Shown: positions 53,282 to 61,787, counted from the stretch's first letter. The stretch: DNA of 64,000 nt from Bradyrhizobium sp. SZCCT0148 (GCF_018129985.1 NZ_JAFCKT010000015.1:61786-125785); one strand, 5' to 3'. Program-made: numbers and translations. Notes: generated from the sequence alone by a model not told the origin.

Positions 53282-53434
53282 CTATTTGCCCTGGATCTTC
53301 AGCCCATTGGGTCCGACGTTGATCTGCAGTCCGTCCGGCTGCTTCTTCTCTTGGTAGAGATTGTAGCCAAGCACGCCTGCGGTAACGACCAGAGCGCCGA
53401 TAATCAGAAATAGTACGTTACGGTTGATGGTCAT
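53282..53434 (-). CDS. 50-aa membrane-anchored hypothetical protein
   Basis: The frame reads MTINRNVLFLIIGALVVTAG, then VLGYNLYQEKKQPDGLQINV and ends GPNGLKIQGK. One membrane helix spans about residues 7-24; the tail is charged and soluble. AGGGAAAAAA precedes the start. Such proteins are common in Bradyrhizobium; function unknown. Confidence 0.78.
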   Translation of the reverse strand: MTINRNVLFLIIGALVVTAGVLGYNLYQEKKQPDGLQINVGPNGLKIQGK

Positions 53435-53592
53435 TTTTTTCCCTGAACCCACTACATGGAAAACCCCGCGGCGGTCGCGCGGGGTGCCTCGATGCGCTCC
53501 GGGGCGGGCCGGCGGCGCACTGCTCTGATCGGCAACGCGATCTGAAGGAACCGGTTCCCCGGTTGCCTTGATACGCGGGGTGTGTCCCTCGG

Positions 53593-54558
53593 TCAGCGCG
53601 CGGCGATACTGCCTTGCCGACCTCGCGCCAGGGTATCGGACGGCGCCTCGTGGAATGTCGCGCGGTACGCTGCGGCGAATTCGCCGAGATGATGGAAGCC
53701 CTGCGCGCGCGCACACGTGGCGACGGTGGCGCCGCCGCCCTTGAGCAGGCGGGCGCGGGTTGCCCACAACCTCTTGAGGCGAATGTACTGGTGCAAGCTC
53801 ATGCCGCGGACCTTGCTGACCGCGCCGCCGAGAGTCCGGATCGAGACGCCAAACTCACCGGCGAGATCGGCCGTGTAGATCGGGGCCGTGGGGTGGGCCG
53901 CGACGTAATCGTCGATCCGGTGCACCAGCTTGATCGAGCGCTCGCACTGGACCGACGCGCTCCGATCCGCCATCGCATCGACACGAAACAGATCGTCGAG
54001 TGCGAGCAGCAGGCCCTCCTGGAGATGGCCTGCCACCTCGGTAGATTCGAACAGGAGCGGCTGCACTGACGCGGTTCGCAGGATGTCGAGCAGGAGCTGG
54101 CGCGTGTGGAGCAGGGCCGGCCGGTTCGCGAGATGGGCCCGCAAATCATCGCCCTGGTCGAACCACCCCCGGTCTCTCAGCGTCGGGGACAAGATGATCA
54201 TTGCATGAAGATTGGCTTGGGGCTCGACGAAATGACATTCATCGTTGCCGCGGAGCGTCACGAAATAGCGGGCGTCGAGATCCAGCCCCTTGAAGTTGAC
54301 CTGGAGGTCGTCGGTCATGGACAGGAGCACCAGCCCGCCTGGCATCCGATAGGTGGTATCGAGGATGCGCGCGAACGATCGCATCATGATGATGCGACAC
54401 GCCGGCAGGGCGACGACGGCGCGGGCTGCGGCGAAGTTCGGGATGTCGAGCGGAATACTTCTCGCATCCTCCATCGTTTCGATCGGCCTAAACGCATCGA
54501 TGTCGGAAAAGCCGATCAGCTGAAGGGCGGGGGACGGAGCGAGGGCGTCGAACAACAT
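53593..54558 (-). CDS. AraC family transcriptional regulator
   Basis: The 321-aa product has an N-terminal ligand-binding half (AraC-binding-like) and a C-terminal double helix-turn-helix at about 218-312 (IYTADLAGEFGVSIRTLGGA, then MSLHQYIRLKRLWATRARLL and ATCARAQGFHHLGEFAAAYR). The second HTH pattern GFxHLGEFAAAYRxxF is the AraC signature. The inducer and target genes are unknown. The gene is downstream of nothing related. Confidence 0.93.
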   Translation of the reverse strand: MLFDALAPSPALQLIGFSDIDAFRPIETMEDARSIPLDIPNFAAARAVVALPACRIIMMRSFARILDTTYRMPGGLVLLSMTDDLQVNFKGLDLDARYFVTLRGNDECHFVEPQANLHAMIILSPTLRDRGWFDQGDDLRAHLANRPALLHTRQLLLDILRTASVQPLLFESTEVAGHLQEGLLLALDDLFRVDAMADRSASVQCERSIKLVHRIDDYVAAHPTAPIYTADLAGEFGVSIRTLGGAVSKVRGMSLHQYIRLKRLWATRARLLKGGGATVATCARAQGFHHLGEFAAAYRATFHEAPSDTLARGRQGSIAAR

Positions 54559-54704
54559 GGGTCTGGCCGGTTGCTAAAATGTGACAATCAAATGAACGTC
54601 GGTCGACCCCCATCAATGGCGAAACATCGCGTTTCAGTAAACCGAATTCCAGGCCGTAGTATTGCGGACATCATGCCATGACGCCCGTCGGATAAATCTC
54701 TTCG

Positions 54705-54878
54705 TTAACGCTCCCGGGTCATCGGTTGGCCGGAGGCAAGGTCGATGAAATGTAGACCTGTGCAAGCGGGACAGGCGAAGGAGACGAGGCTCCGTCTCTC
54801 CTGTCTCGCCTGCTTCTCGAGATGCGTCTGTACGTTCATGCCCGTCTGAGGGCATCGAAAAACAATCAACTCCGCCAT
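54705..54878 (-). CDS. 57-aa zinc-ribbon-like small protein
   Basis: The frame starts MAELIVFRCPQTGMNVQTHL and contains SFACPACTGLHFIDLASG, ending MTRER. C9, C36 and C39 (with a possible H43) form a plausible zinc site. I recognise this as a small rhizobial protein type. There is no good ribosome site. A near-perfect FixK/FNR-like box is centred 41.5 bases upstream of the A of the ATG, so the transcript might start at or very near the ATG. Confidence 0.7.
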   Translation of the reverse strand: MAELIVFRCPQTGMNVQTHLEKQARQERRSLVSFACPACTGLHFIDLASGQPMTRER

Positions 54879-54912
54879 GGCGTTAGCATGACGCCGCGGG
54901 CCGATGTCATCT

Positions 54913-54926
54913 TTGATCTAGATCAG
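54913..54926. promoter_or_regulatory. FixK/FNR-like box (anaerobox)
   Basis: TTGATCTAGATCAG matches TTGATCTAGATCAA, the palindromic CRP/FNR-family site used by FixK2 and FNR, in 13 of 14 positions. Its centre is 41.5 bases from the start codon of the 57-aa gene (54705-54878, minus strand). This is the class II activator spacing if transcription begins at the ATG. The box suggests low-oxygen control. Confidence 0.6.
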
Positions 54927-54981
54927 TTTTCGCTCCGCTCCGGGCCGTCGACGACGGCGCAAGGCGTGATCTCGCAATAGC

Positions 54982-55004
54982 GAAGGGGCCCGGAGGGCCC
55001 CTTC
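54982..55004 (-). terminator. hairpin after the Tyr/Gly-rich gene
   Basis: A perfect 10-bp stem (GAAGGGGCCC at 54982-54991, GGGCCCCTTC at 54995-55004) with loop GGA lies just past the stop of the minus-strand gene at 55010. No T run follows. It is likely a terminator. Confidence 0.6.
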
Positions 55005-55009
55005 AGAAG

Positions 55010-55300
55010 TTACCATCGGCGATAGCGCGGGCCATAAAAGCGTGGACCGTAACCGTAGTAGCGAGGTCCGTAATAGCGGGGACCGTAATACGGCCGAGGC
55101 CCGTAATACCCATAGTAGTTCGGACGCCACCAGCAGCGCCCCCAGGGGTCGCAGACCATACGGACTTGCTCGATGCCGGAGGCCTGAGGCGTCGCAGGCG
55201 CGGGTGCAATGGGCATGGCGGACGCGGCCGGCGCCGTCGCCAAAGCACCAAACAAGGCACCGGACAGAGCTGCGGCAACGAAGCCGATCTTGAGATTCAT
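55010..55300 (-). CDS. exported Tyr/Gly/Pro/Arg-rich small protein
   Basis: The start at 55300 (MNLKIGFVAAALSGALFGAL) follows GGAGAAAGACATC and gives 96 aa. The signal peptide ends near ASA (position 28). The mature tail repeats YYGPRYYGPRYYGYGPR, rich in Tyr, Gly, Pro and Arg, with one CDPWGRC motif that may form a disulfide. It is probably a periplasmic or surface protein. Function unknown. Confidence 0.75.
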   Translation of the reverse strand: MNLKIGFVAAALSGALFGALATAPAASAMPIAPAPATPQASGIEQVRMVCDPWGRCWWRPNYYGYYGPRPYYGPRYYGPRYYGYGPRFYGPRYRRW

Positions 55301-55570
55301 GATGTCTTTCTCCACTTACGCGATCCAGGATATCGAACTTGTTCTGATCAAATTGTGGCGGCACCGAAATGTAATGCTGATGAACAAATCTTCAGCCCGA
55401 CCTCATGCCATATGGGCCCAGGTTTCGAGCGAGTGAGCCATGTGCGGGACATCCGATGCGGTTCTTGATCCTGCGCAATTCGCCGTCGATGCATCGTTCG
55501 TAGTCTTGTCATGTGGCCAGTGCTTCGACGATTTCGAAGGGCCGGCCGACAGGTTGCTTGGAGCTTTGCA

Positions 55571-56032
55571 ATGGACAAGATGAGACTAGACAAGGGCGAC
55601 TGGCTGGTCGTGTGCGATGGGCGCAAGGCGCTCATTCTGGAGAACCTCGGCGACGAGATGTTTCCGAACCTGCACACCAGGGAGGTGCATGAGCAGCCCA
55701 ACCCCTCGACCAGCGCGCAAGGGACCGATGCACCGGGCCGCGTGCACGCCGCCGCCGGCGGCGCCCGCAGCTCGGTCGAGCAGACCGATTGGCACGACGA
55801 GGCCGAGCGCGCCTTCCTGCGCAGCCTGGCCGGCCGGCTCGATGCCGCAGTCAACTCCGGCGAGACCACGGCCCTGACCATGGTTGCCTCACCGCGCGCC
55901 CTCGGGATGATCCGCGCCGATTATTCGGACGTCGTGCGCAAGGCGATCCAGAACGAGGTCGGCAAGGACCTCGTCAAGCTGCCCGTCTACGAGATCGAGA
56001 AGCAATTGCTGCAGTCGGGCGCCGCCAAATAG
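55571..56032 (+). CDS. host-attachment-type protein
   Basis: The start at 55571 (MDKMRLDKGDWLVVCDGRKA) follows TTGGAGC and gives 153 aa. DGRKALILENLGDEMFPNLH, the acidic middle with THARTE-like spacing, and the C-terminal TMVASPRALGMIRADYSDVV match the protein family named for Agrobacterium host attachment (a release-factor-like fold, baeRF type). The true biochemical role is unclear. Confidence 0.85.
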   Translation: MDKMRLDKGDWLVVCDGRKALILENLGDEMFPNLHTREVHEQPNPSTSAQGTDAPGRVHAAAGGARSSVEQTDWHDEAERAFLRSLAGRLDAAVNSGETTALTMVASPRALGMIRADYSDVVRKAIQNEVGKDLVKLPVYEIEKQLLQSGAAK

Positions 56033-56062
56033 GGACGCCCGTAGATGGCGCGCTGCCGGCCC

Positions 56063-56326
56063 TCAGTAGCAAGGGTGCCGGCGGCGGTCCTGGCCGACAT
56101 AGGCGGCGGCGCTCTGGTAGCAGTGGTTCGTCGACGGGCCGTCGTAGAAGGCGAATGTGCCGGGGGTGAAGCCGGGCCCGTAATTGTGCACATAGCTGAT
56201 CGGGTAGGGCAGCGGATTGGCGTACGAGCGGTAGTGTCGGTGATGCCCCCGCGCCTCCGCGAGGCCAGGGGCTAGGATTGCGGCCGACAGGGCAGCAACC
56301 GCGGCTACAAGCTTCAACTTGCTCAT
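56063..56326 (-). CDS. exported His/Tyr-rich small protein
   Basis: The 87-aa product has a signal peptide (residues 1-24, ending AEA) and GGAGAATCAAG upstream. The mature protein starts RGHHRHYRSYANPLPYPIS, with a His/Arg-rich head, and ends in VGQDRRRHPCY with two Cys in the last 20 residues. It resembles the other small exported proteins in this window. Function unknown. Confidence 0.72.
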   Translation of the reverse strand: MSKLKLVAAVAALSAAILAPGLAEARGHHRHYRSYANPLPYPISYVHNYGPGFTPGTFAFYDGPSTNHCYQSAAAYVGQDRRRHPCY

Positions 56327-56616
56327 CTTGATTCTCCGGAACCCGCGAAGTGGTCAGCCATCTATAGCCATTTCGGACCTCCGGGGCACCCGTCCGGCGC
56401 CGGAAAATCCGGGCTAAACCCGCAGATTCCCGGGTGGGTGTGACGGAATTGTCGGTGATATGGCCGAAGCCTGCCCATTTTTGGCCTTTTCGGGATGCTT
56501 AACGAATTCCCCACACAAGTATGACCAAAGACTATTGGATTAAGAATCTTGCCGCCGGCTTTTGGGGCTCCCTTCGAGGCCGGTCCATTCCAGAAGGCTT
56601 TCGCCGTCACGCCGCC

Positions 56617-57063
56617 ATGCGCATCACGCTTCTGAGCCTGCTGTTGCTCTGCCTCGCTGCCGCCACGCCGGCGCGGGCCGAGCTGCATATCACCCGCGAC
56701 CACGGCGGCTATGTCGAGGAATACAAGACCAAGTACAAGCGCGTCCGCGAGAAGGGCGAGCGCGTCATCATCGACGGCATCTGCAATTCGGCCTGCACGT
56801 TGGTGCTCGGCATCGTGCCGATGAACAAGATCTGCGTGACGCCCCGCGCCAGCCTCGGCTTCCATCAGGCCTATTACGACAAGGCCTTCACCTTCGGCAT
56901 CAAGGTCACGAGCTCGGAAGGCACGTCCGACCTGATGTCCTACTACCCCGATAAGGTGAAGGACTGGATCCGCCGCAATGGCGGGCTCACCACCGACATG
57001 AAAAAAATCAAGAATGGCGTCGAGCTCTGGAAGATCGTCGACCCCTGTCCCGAAGAGTGGTGA
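56617..57063 (+). CDS. exported ClpP/crotonase-fold-like hypothetical protein
   Basis: The start at 56617 opens a signal peptide (MRITLLSLLLLCLAAATPARA). An in-frame ATG at 56521 is less likely because it places a non-signal segment first. The mature 127 residues show GERVIIDGICNSACTLVLGI with Ser58 after the turn NSAC, then TPRASLGFHQAYYD with His83. Ser-x-x-helix and LGFH are the catalytic Ser and His positions of ClpP-like folds. The length is short for a protease. Activity is inferred only. Confidence 0.68.
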   Translation: MRITLLSLLLLCLAAATPARAELHITRDHGGYVEEYKTKYKRVREKGERVIIDGICNSACTLVLGIVPMNKICVTPRASLGFHQAYYDKAFTFGIKVTSSEGTSDLMSYYPDKVKDWIRRNGGLTTDMKKIKNGVELWKIVDPCPEEW

Positions 57064-57160
57064 GCGGCTGAACTAAGCCGGATCGTCCGTCGCAGCGCAG
57101 CATCTTGCCGGGCGAAATTCGCATTGCCGCATAGCCCTTGGTGGGGCAATGAGGGCGGCA

Positions 57161-58033
57161 ATGAACAATAATCGAGAAGCCCTGACCGCCCGCATTGCGC
57201 CGATCCTGTTCGTCCTGCTTTGGAGCACCGGATTCATCGGCACCAAATACGTCGTCAACAATGCCGATCCCTTGACCTATCTCGCCATCCGGATGGCGAT
57301 CGTGGTCGGCCTGATGGCGCTGATCGCTGCGATCGCGCAGCCGAAATGGCCTGATCGCATCGGCATTGCGCACAGCGCCGTCGCAGGCATCCTCGTCCAC
57401 GGTTTCTATCTTGGCGGCACCGCAATCGCGATCGCGCATTCGATTCCAGCCGGGCTCTCCGCGCTGATTCCCGGCCTGCAGCCGATCCTGACCTCGACCA
57501 TCGCCAACCGCTGGCTTGGCGAGAAGGTGACGCCGGTGCAATGGGCCGGGCTCGTGCTCGGCCTCGGCGGCGTGGTGCTGATCCTGCACAATCGTCCCAT
57601 GACGGGTGAAGCCGGGCTCGGCTGGCTCGCCTCGGTGGTCTCGCTGATCAGCATCACGCTCGGTACGCTCTATCAGCGCAGGTACTGCAACCAGATCGAC
57701 TGGCGTGCCGGCAATCTCGTGCAATATGTCGCCGTCACCATCTTCTTCGCGATCGGCGCCTTCCTGTTCGAAGACCGCGTGGTGCACTGGACGCAGGAGT
57801 TCGTGCTCGCGCTCGGCTGGCTTGCGGTCGCGCTCTCGATCGGATCGATCGGGCTTTTGTACTGGCTGATCCGCCACGCCGCAGCGACCTCGGTCGCGAG
57901 CCTGTTCTATCTTGTGCCTGCGGTGACCGCGCTGATGGCTTATGTGCTGTTCGGAGAGAAGCTCGACGCGCTGGCGATTGCCGGAATGGGGATGTGCGCA
58001 GCCGCCGTGTTCGTGGTCAACAGGCGCGCGTAG
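57161..58033 (+). CDS. EamA family (DMT) transporter
   Basis: The start at 57161 (MNNNREALTARIAPILFVLL) follows GAGGGCGG; an ATG at 57149 is an alternative. The 290-aa product has ten predicted helices, LLWSTGFIGTKYVVNNADPL in the first repeat and SLFYLVPAVTALMAYVLFGE in the second. The substrate is unknown. It is convergent with the histone-like gene. Confidence 0.92.
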   Translation: MNNNREALTARIAPILFVLLWSTGFIGTKYVVNNADPLTYLAIRMAIVVGLMALIAAIAQPKWPDRIGIAHSAVAGILVHGFYLGGTAIAIAHSIPAGLSALIPGLQPILTSTIANRWLGEKVTPVQWAGLVLGLGGVVLILHNRPMTGEAGLGWLASVVSLISITLGTLYQRRYCNQIDWRAGNLVQYVAVTIFFAIGAFLFEDRVVHWTQEFVLALGWLAVALSIGSIGLLYWLIRHAAATSVASLFYLVPAVTALMAYVLFGEKLDALAIAGMGMCAAAVFVVNRRA

Positions 58034-58059
58034 GCGGCATCCCTTGAAGCATCACCCGG

Positions 58060-58140
58060 GCCCGCGCGCATCCCGGCCGCGCGGGCAGGGTGTGTCTCGT
58101 GAGCAGGTCTCCGGGCGCGCCAGCACCCGGAGACCTGCTC
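58060..58140. terminator. two strong hairpins between convergent genes
   Basis: The first has a 9-bp stem GCCCGCGCG (58060-58068) with CGCGCGGGC (58078-58086). The second has a perfect 15-bp stem GAGCAGGTCTCCGGG (58101-58115) with CCCGGAGACCTGCTC (58126-58140). They lie between the EamA gene and the histone-like gene and probably act as a bidirectional terminator. T runs are absent. Confidence 0.65.
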
Positions 58141-58151
58141 GCGCGTTGCGA

Positions 58152-58457
58152 TCAGCGCTTGGCCTTGCCGGCCCTCTTTTTCGACTTGGTCGCTTTCTTG
58201 CCCACCTTCTTGGCCTTTGTCGCGGACTTCTTTGCAGTTTTCCTGGTTGCCTTCTTGGCCGCTTTCTTCGACGACTTCTTAGCAGCCTTCTTCGAGCTCT
58301 TCTTCTTCGAAGCCTTCTTCGGCGCTACTTTCTTCGCGACCTTCTTGGCGGCTTTCCTCACCTTCTTGACGGCGGTGATCGCGGCGTCCTTGGTCGCTTC
58401 CACGGCGCTGGTGATCGTTTCCATCGCCTGTTCGGTGATCGGCTTATCGTCGTCCAT
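58152..58457 (-). CDS. histone H1-like Lys/Ala-rich protein
   Basis: The start at 58457 (MDDDKPITEQAMETITSAVE) follows GGGGGACGAT and gives 101 aa; a GTG 12 bases upstream is possible. After an acidic head of about 30 residues, the rest is KKAAKK-type repeats of Lys, Ala, Ser and Arg, like histone H1 C-terminal tails and the Adk tail in this window. It probably binds DNA or RNA non-specifically and may affect nucleoid structure. Many alphaproteobacteria have such proteins. Confidence 0.85.
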   Translation of the reverse strand: MDDDKPITEQAMETITSAVEATKDAAITAVKKVRKAAKKVAKKVAPKKASKKKSSKKAAKKSSKKAAKKATRKTAKKSATKAKKVGKKATKSKKRAGKAKR

Positions 58458-58523
58458 ATCGTCCCCCACGGTTTGTACGGAGCGATGACGATAACGGGTT
58501 TCACAATTGTGTCAAAGCAACGC

Positions 58524-59963
58524 TCAACCTTTACGGATCTTCGCGTACGCGGCGAGCGCGCGCTCACGTCCCTTGGCGTGATCGACGATCGGTTGCGGAT
58601 AGGTCTTGCCGAGCGTGACGCCGGCGCTCGACAGCTCGATCGGCGTCGCCTGCCAGGGCTGGTGGATCAGCTTCGCCGGCAGGTCTTTCAGTTCCGGCAC
58701 CCAGCGCCGAACGTAGGTCCCGTCGGGGTCGAACTTCTCCCCCTGAAGCGTTGGGTTGAACACGCGAAAGTAGGGCGCCGCATCGGCGCCGCAGCCGGCG
58801 ACCCATTGCCAATTGGCGGGATTGCTGCCGGCATCCGCATCGACCAGTGTGTCCCAGAACCAGCTCTCGCCATCGCGCCAGTCGATCAGCAAGTGCTTGA
58901 CCAGGAACGACGCCACCACCATCCGCACCCGGTTGTGCATCACGCCGGTGTGCCAGAGTTCGCGCAGGCCCGCGTCGACGATGGGGTAACCGGTATGACC
59001 GCGCTGCCAAGCGGCGAGCGCGGTCTTGTCGTCCTTCCACGGGAAGCCGTCGAAATTCGTCTGCAGGTTCTCGGTGGCGAGGTGGGGATGGTCGTGCAGC
59101 AGGTGACGGCAGAACTCCCGCCAGCCGAGCTCGCTCAGGAACTTCTCGATGCCGGGCAGGAAGGCCGGCTCCTCCGCCGCCGCGAACCGCGCCGCATGCC
59201 AGACCTGGCGCGGGCTGAGCTCGCCGAACCGCAGATGCGGTGACAGGCCTGAAGTGCCCTCGCGGTCCGGGCGGTCGCGGTCGCCGACATAGACGCGCGC
59301 GGTGCGCTTGAGGAAGTCGCGCAGGCGTGCCCGCGCGGAGGCTTCGCCCGGGGTCCATGTCTCGCGCAGGCCGCCCGCCCAATCCGGTTTGGTCGGCTCG
59401 AGCTTCCAGCTCTCCAGTCGGTCGCTGGCGATCTTCGGGCCCGGGCGCAGCTGTTTCGGCGCAGGCAGCGGCTTTGGCGGATCGCCGAGCGACAGCACCC
59501 GCCGCCAGAACGGCGTGAATACGCGCAGGGCCCGGCCTTCCTTGTTACGGACCGCCGAGGGCTGGACCAGGAGGTCGCCGGGAAAGTTCTGCGAGTCGAT
59601 GCCGAGCTTTGCCAGCGCCGCTTCGAGCTGACGCTCAACCGCCTGATGAGGCGCTTGCGCGATCTCGTTCCAGTAGACGGCGGTGGCGCCGCTCTCGCGG
59701 GCCAGCTCGGCGACAACCTTGGCCGCCGGTCCCTTGCGCAGGACCAGCGATCCACCGCGCGCAACAATTTCGGCGCCGAGCGCCCGCAACGACTGCGCCA
59801 GCCACCAGCGCGCCGCGCCGCCCGGTGCCCGCCCGGCTGCATCGTCCAGCACATAAAGGCAGATCACCGGCGAGCCGGTCCTGGCGGCGGCGTGGAGGGC
59901 GGGATGGTCGGAGACGCGAAGATCATCGCGGAACCAGACGATGACCGGCTGTGGACTGGGCAT
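58524..59963 (-). CDS. phrB: deoxyribodipyrimidine photo-lyase (class I CPD type)
   Basis: The enzyme uses blue light and FAD to split cyclobutane pyrimidine dimers. The 479-aa product starts MPSPQPVIVWFRDDLRVSDH, the photolyase N-domain for the antenna. The FAD-binding domain has TSGLSPHLRFGELSPRQVWH, GHTGYPIVDAGLRELWHTGV and HNRVRMVVASFLVKHLLIDW. The dimer contact region DADAGSNPANWQWVAGCGAD is typical. The Trp triad is likely intact. It is upstream of nothing related. Confidence 0.95.
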   Translation of the reverse strand: MPSPQPVIVWFRDDLRVSDHPALHAAARTGSPVICLYVLDDAAGRAPGGAARWWLAQSLRALGAEIVARGGSLVLRKGPAAKVVAELARESGATAVYWNEIAQAPHQAVERQLEAALAKLGIDSQNFPGDLLVQPSAVRNKEGRALRVFTPFWRRVLSLGDPPKPLPAPKQLRPGPKIASDRLESWKLEPTKPDWAGGLRETWTPGEASARARLRDFLKRTARVYVGDRDRPDREGTSGLSPHLRFGELSPRQVWHAARFAAAEEPAFLPGIEKFLSELGWREFCRHLLHDHPHLATENLQTNFDGFPWKDDKTALAAWQRGHTGYPIVDAGLRELWHTGVMHNRVRMVVASFLVKHLLIDWRDGESWFWDTLVDADAGSNPANWQWVAGCGADAAPYFRVFNPTLQGEKFDPDGTYVRRWVPELKDLPAKLIHQPWQATPIELSSAGVTLGKTYPQPIVDHAKGRERALAAYAKIRKG

Positions 59964-60103
59964 GATCGGGAATGGGTCTCGCGCGGCGGGTCCTCACTAT
60001 ACGGGACACCGCCGCGAAGTTTCATGCCCGGATTTGCCCCCGGAGGACGCGCCTGGCGGGCTCCGGGGATGTCGGATCGTTTATCGGCGCGACGCGCAGG
60101 TCT

Positions 60104-60763
60104 TCACTTCGGCTGCGGCACGATGCGGATGTAGGGCTTCGGCTCCTTCCAGCCCTGCGGGTAGATCGTCTTGGCCTCGTCGTTGGAGACCGAGCCCGCG
60201 ATGATCACGTCGTCGCCCTGCGACCAGTCGGCCGGCGTCGCCACGCGATGCTTGGCGGTGAGCTGGAGCGAGTCGATGACGCGCAGGATTTCCTGGAAGT
60301 TGCGGCCCGTGGTCATCGGATAGACCAGCACCAGCTTGATCTTCTTGTCGGGGCCGATGACGAAGACGTTGCGGACGGTCTGGTTGTCGGCGGCGGTGCG
60401 GACGAGGGGATCGCCCGAGATCGCGGCCGGCAGCATGCCGTACAGCTTCGAGACGTTGTAGTCGGTATCGGCAATCATCGGGAAGTTCGGCGCGGCCCCT
60501 TGCGTCTCCTTGATGTCTTCCGACCATTTGGCATGACGATCGACCGGGTCGACCGAAAGGCCCATCAACTTGACGCCGCGCTTGTCGAATTCTGGCTTCA
60601 GCCTGGCGAGCGCGCCGAGCTCGGTCGTGCAGACCGGCGTGAAGTCCTTCGGGTGCGAGAACAACAGCGCCCAGCTGTCGCCGATCCAGTCGTGGAACTT
60701 GATCTTCCCTTCGGTGGTCTCGGCCTCGAAGTCAGGTGCGGTGGCGCCGATCGGAAGTGTCAT
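60104..60763 (-). CDS. 1-Cys peroxiredoxin (Prx6 type)
   Basis: The 219-aa product reduces hydrogen peroxide and organic hydroperoxides in the cytoplasm. The peroxidatic Cys45 lies in PVCTTE (43-48) after FSHPKDFT. The segment LSVDPVDRHAKWSEDIKETQ is typical of the Prx6 group, as is the C-terminal domain with DWSQGDDVIIAGSVSNDEAK. No resolving Cys is present, so the 1-Cys mechanism is expected. Confidence 0.95.
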   Translation of the reverse strand: MTLPIGATAPDFEAETTEGKIKFHDWIGDSWALLFSHPKDFTPVCTTELGALARLKPEFDKRGVKLMGLSVDPVDRHAKWSEDIKETQGAAPNFPMIADTDYNVSKLYGMLPAAISGDPLVRTAADNQTVRNVFVIGPDKKIKLVLVYPMTTGRNFQEILRVIDSLQLTAKHRVATPADWSQGDDVIIAGSVSNDEAKTIYPQGWKEPKPYIRIVPQPK

Positions 60764-61124
60764 GATTGTACCTCATCCCATTGAACTGGCTGGATATTTC
60801 GTTTCTGTCGTCGGTCCCCAATATAGGGGCGTTGCCGGTCCAAGTGAACGCCAACTGAACCAGCTCGAGTAAAATGTGAATTCCTTCCCTGAAGGGCCGA
60901 TTTTCTAGCAACTTATTGTTACAGCAGCACCTGCGGCGAAACATCCCCATCCGGGGTCACACGGTCTCGCTCGCCCCGATTATGCCTTTTATGACTTCCA
61001 TCACGCTCGCCCCTGTGTCGAATAAACCTAAACGGTGCTCCAAGCGACCAATTGGCAACCATCTCGAAAAGTCGCGACCCCCGTATCGAATCATTAACCA
61101 CCCCTTTACGTCGGCATGAAAATG
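60764..61124. other. intergenic region, no gene seen
   Basis: No reading frame with family resemblance was found in this stretch between the peroxiredoxin and the 190-aa gene. It is more AT-rich than its flanks and probably holds both divergent promoters. Short palindromes such as CCAATTGG (61048-61055) occur, without known meaning. Confidence 0.5.
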
Positions 61125-61136
61125 CTGACCGGTCAG
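61125..61136. promoter_or_regulatory. perfect 12-bp palindrome, operator candidate
   Basis: CTGACCGGTCAG is a perfect palindrome ending 20 bases before the start of the 61157 gene. GACCGGTC cores are common in TetR-family operators. Its place between promoter and start fits repression, but no regulator gene is adjacent. Confidence 0.4.
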
Positions 61137-61156
61137 AAGAAATCTGGAAGTGAACT

Positions 61157-61729
61157 ATGTCCGCCGCTGCGCCTAAATCTGCCGAACCGTCGTCCCTCGA
61201 ACCGTCCTGCCGCGACACCGCGGCTCATGCACTCTCCATCGTGCGCGACGGCGTGATCACGGGCGAAGGCCCGACCACCAAGGGAAGGGTTCATTTCTCC
61301 CGCTCGCTCGATGCCGATGACACCGCCTGGTGCACGCGCATCCTGACCGCCACCGCCGTCAACGATCAACCGGTCAGTCGCGCCGAGGCCGAGGTCCTGT
61401 TCGAGATCAACGAAGCCGCCACCGAACGCACCGATGGCGGCCGCTTCGACGATCTGCTCACCAAGGCGGTTGCGCACTACGCCGCCAGCGCCTCGGGCCT
61501 GAAGGTGCCGCCGCGTAGCGTCGCGCTGTCGGCCGAGACCGAGATCGAGAGCTGGGCGCCGTCCTATGCCTCCAAGGTCAACAGCGAGATGCTGGAGTGG
61601 ATCGCCGGCCAGATGCGCGGCAAGCGCCACAACAACCGCCGCCTGATGGCGATGGTGGCGACCTTCCTCGGCGCCACCGCGCTGCCCCTGGCGGGCCAAT
61701 TGCCGAACGTGTTCGACATCGGCATGTGA
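61157..61729 (+). CDS. hypothetical protein with C-terminal hydrophobic segment
   Basis: The 190-aa product starts MSAAAPKSAEPSSLEPSCRD. It contains RSLDADDTAWCTRILTATAV and EAEVLFEINEAATERTDGGR, then FDDLLTKAVAHYAASASGLK, a composition I have seen in Bradyrhizobium proteins of unknown function. There is no signal peptide; residues 165-180 are moderately hydrophobic. A strong terminator follows. Confidence 0.75.
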   Translation: MSAAAPKSAEPSSLEPSCRDTAAHALSIVRDGVITGEGPTTKGRVHFSRSLDADDTAWCTRILTATAVNDQPVSRAEAEVLFEINEAATERTDGGRFDDLLTKAVAHYAASASGLKVPPRSVALSAETEIESWAPSYASKVNSEMLEWIAGQMRGKRHNNRRLMAMVATFLGATALPLAGQLPNVFDIGM

Positions 61730-61757
61730 TTTTGCGCCTCTCGCGAAGAGCATTTTG

Positions 61758-61787
61758 AACGGCGGGGCTATTTCCCCGCCGTTTTTT
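61758..61787. terminator. bidirectional terminator overlapping the phosphatase stop
   Basis: A 10-bp perfect stem AACGGCGGGG (61758-61767) with CCCCGCCGTT (61774-61783) and loop CTATTT is followed by TTTTG. The stem spans the stop codon (61768-61770) and last codons of the convergent phosphatase, so the terminator is partly coding. Confidence 0.85.

Noticed and set aside
55337..55352. TTGTTCTGATCAA near 55337 as a second FixK box
   Set aside because: The spacer is one base short of the TTGAT-N4-ATCAA consensus and no start codon lies at a useful distance.
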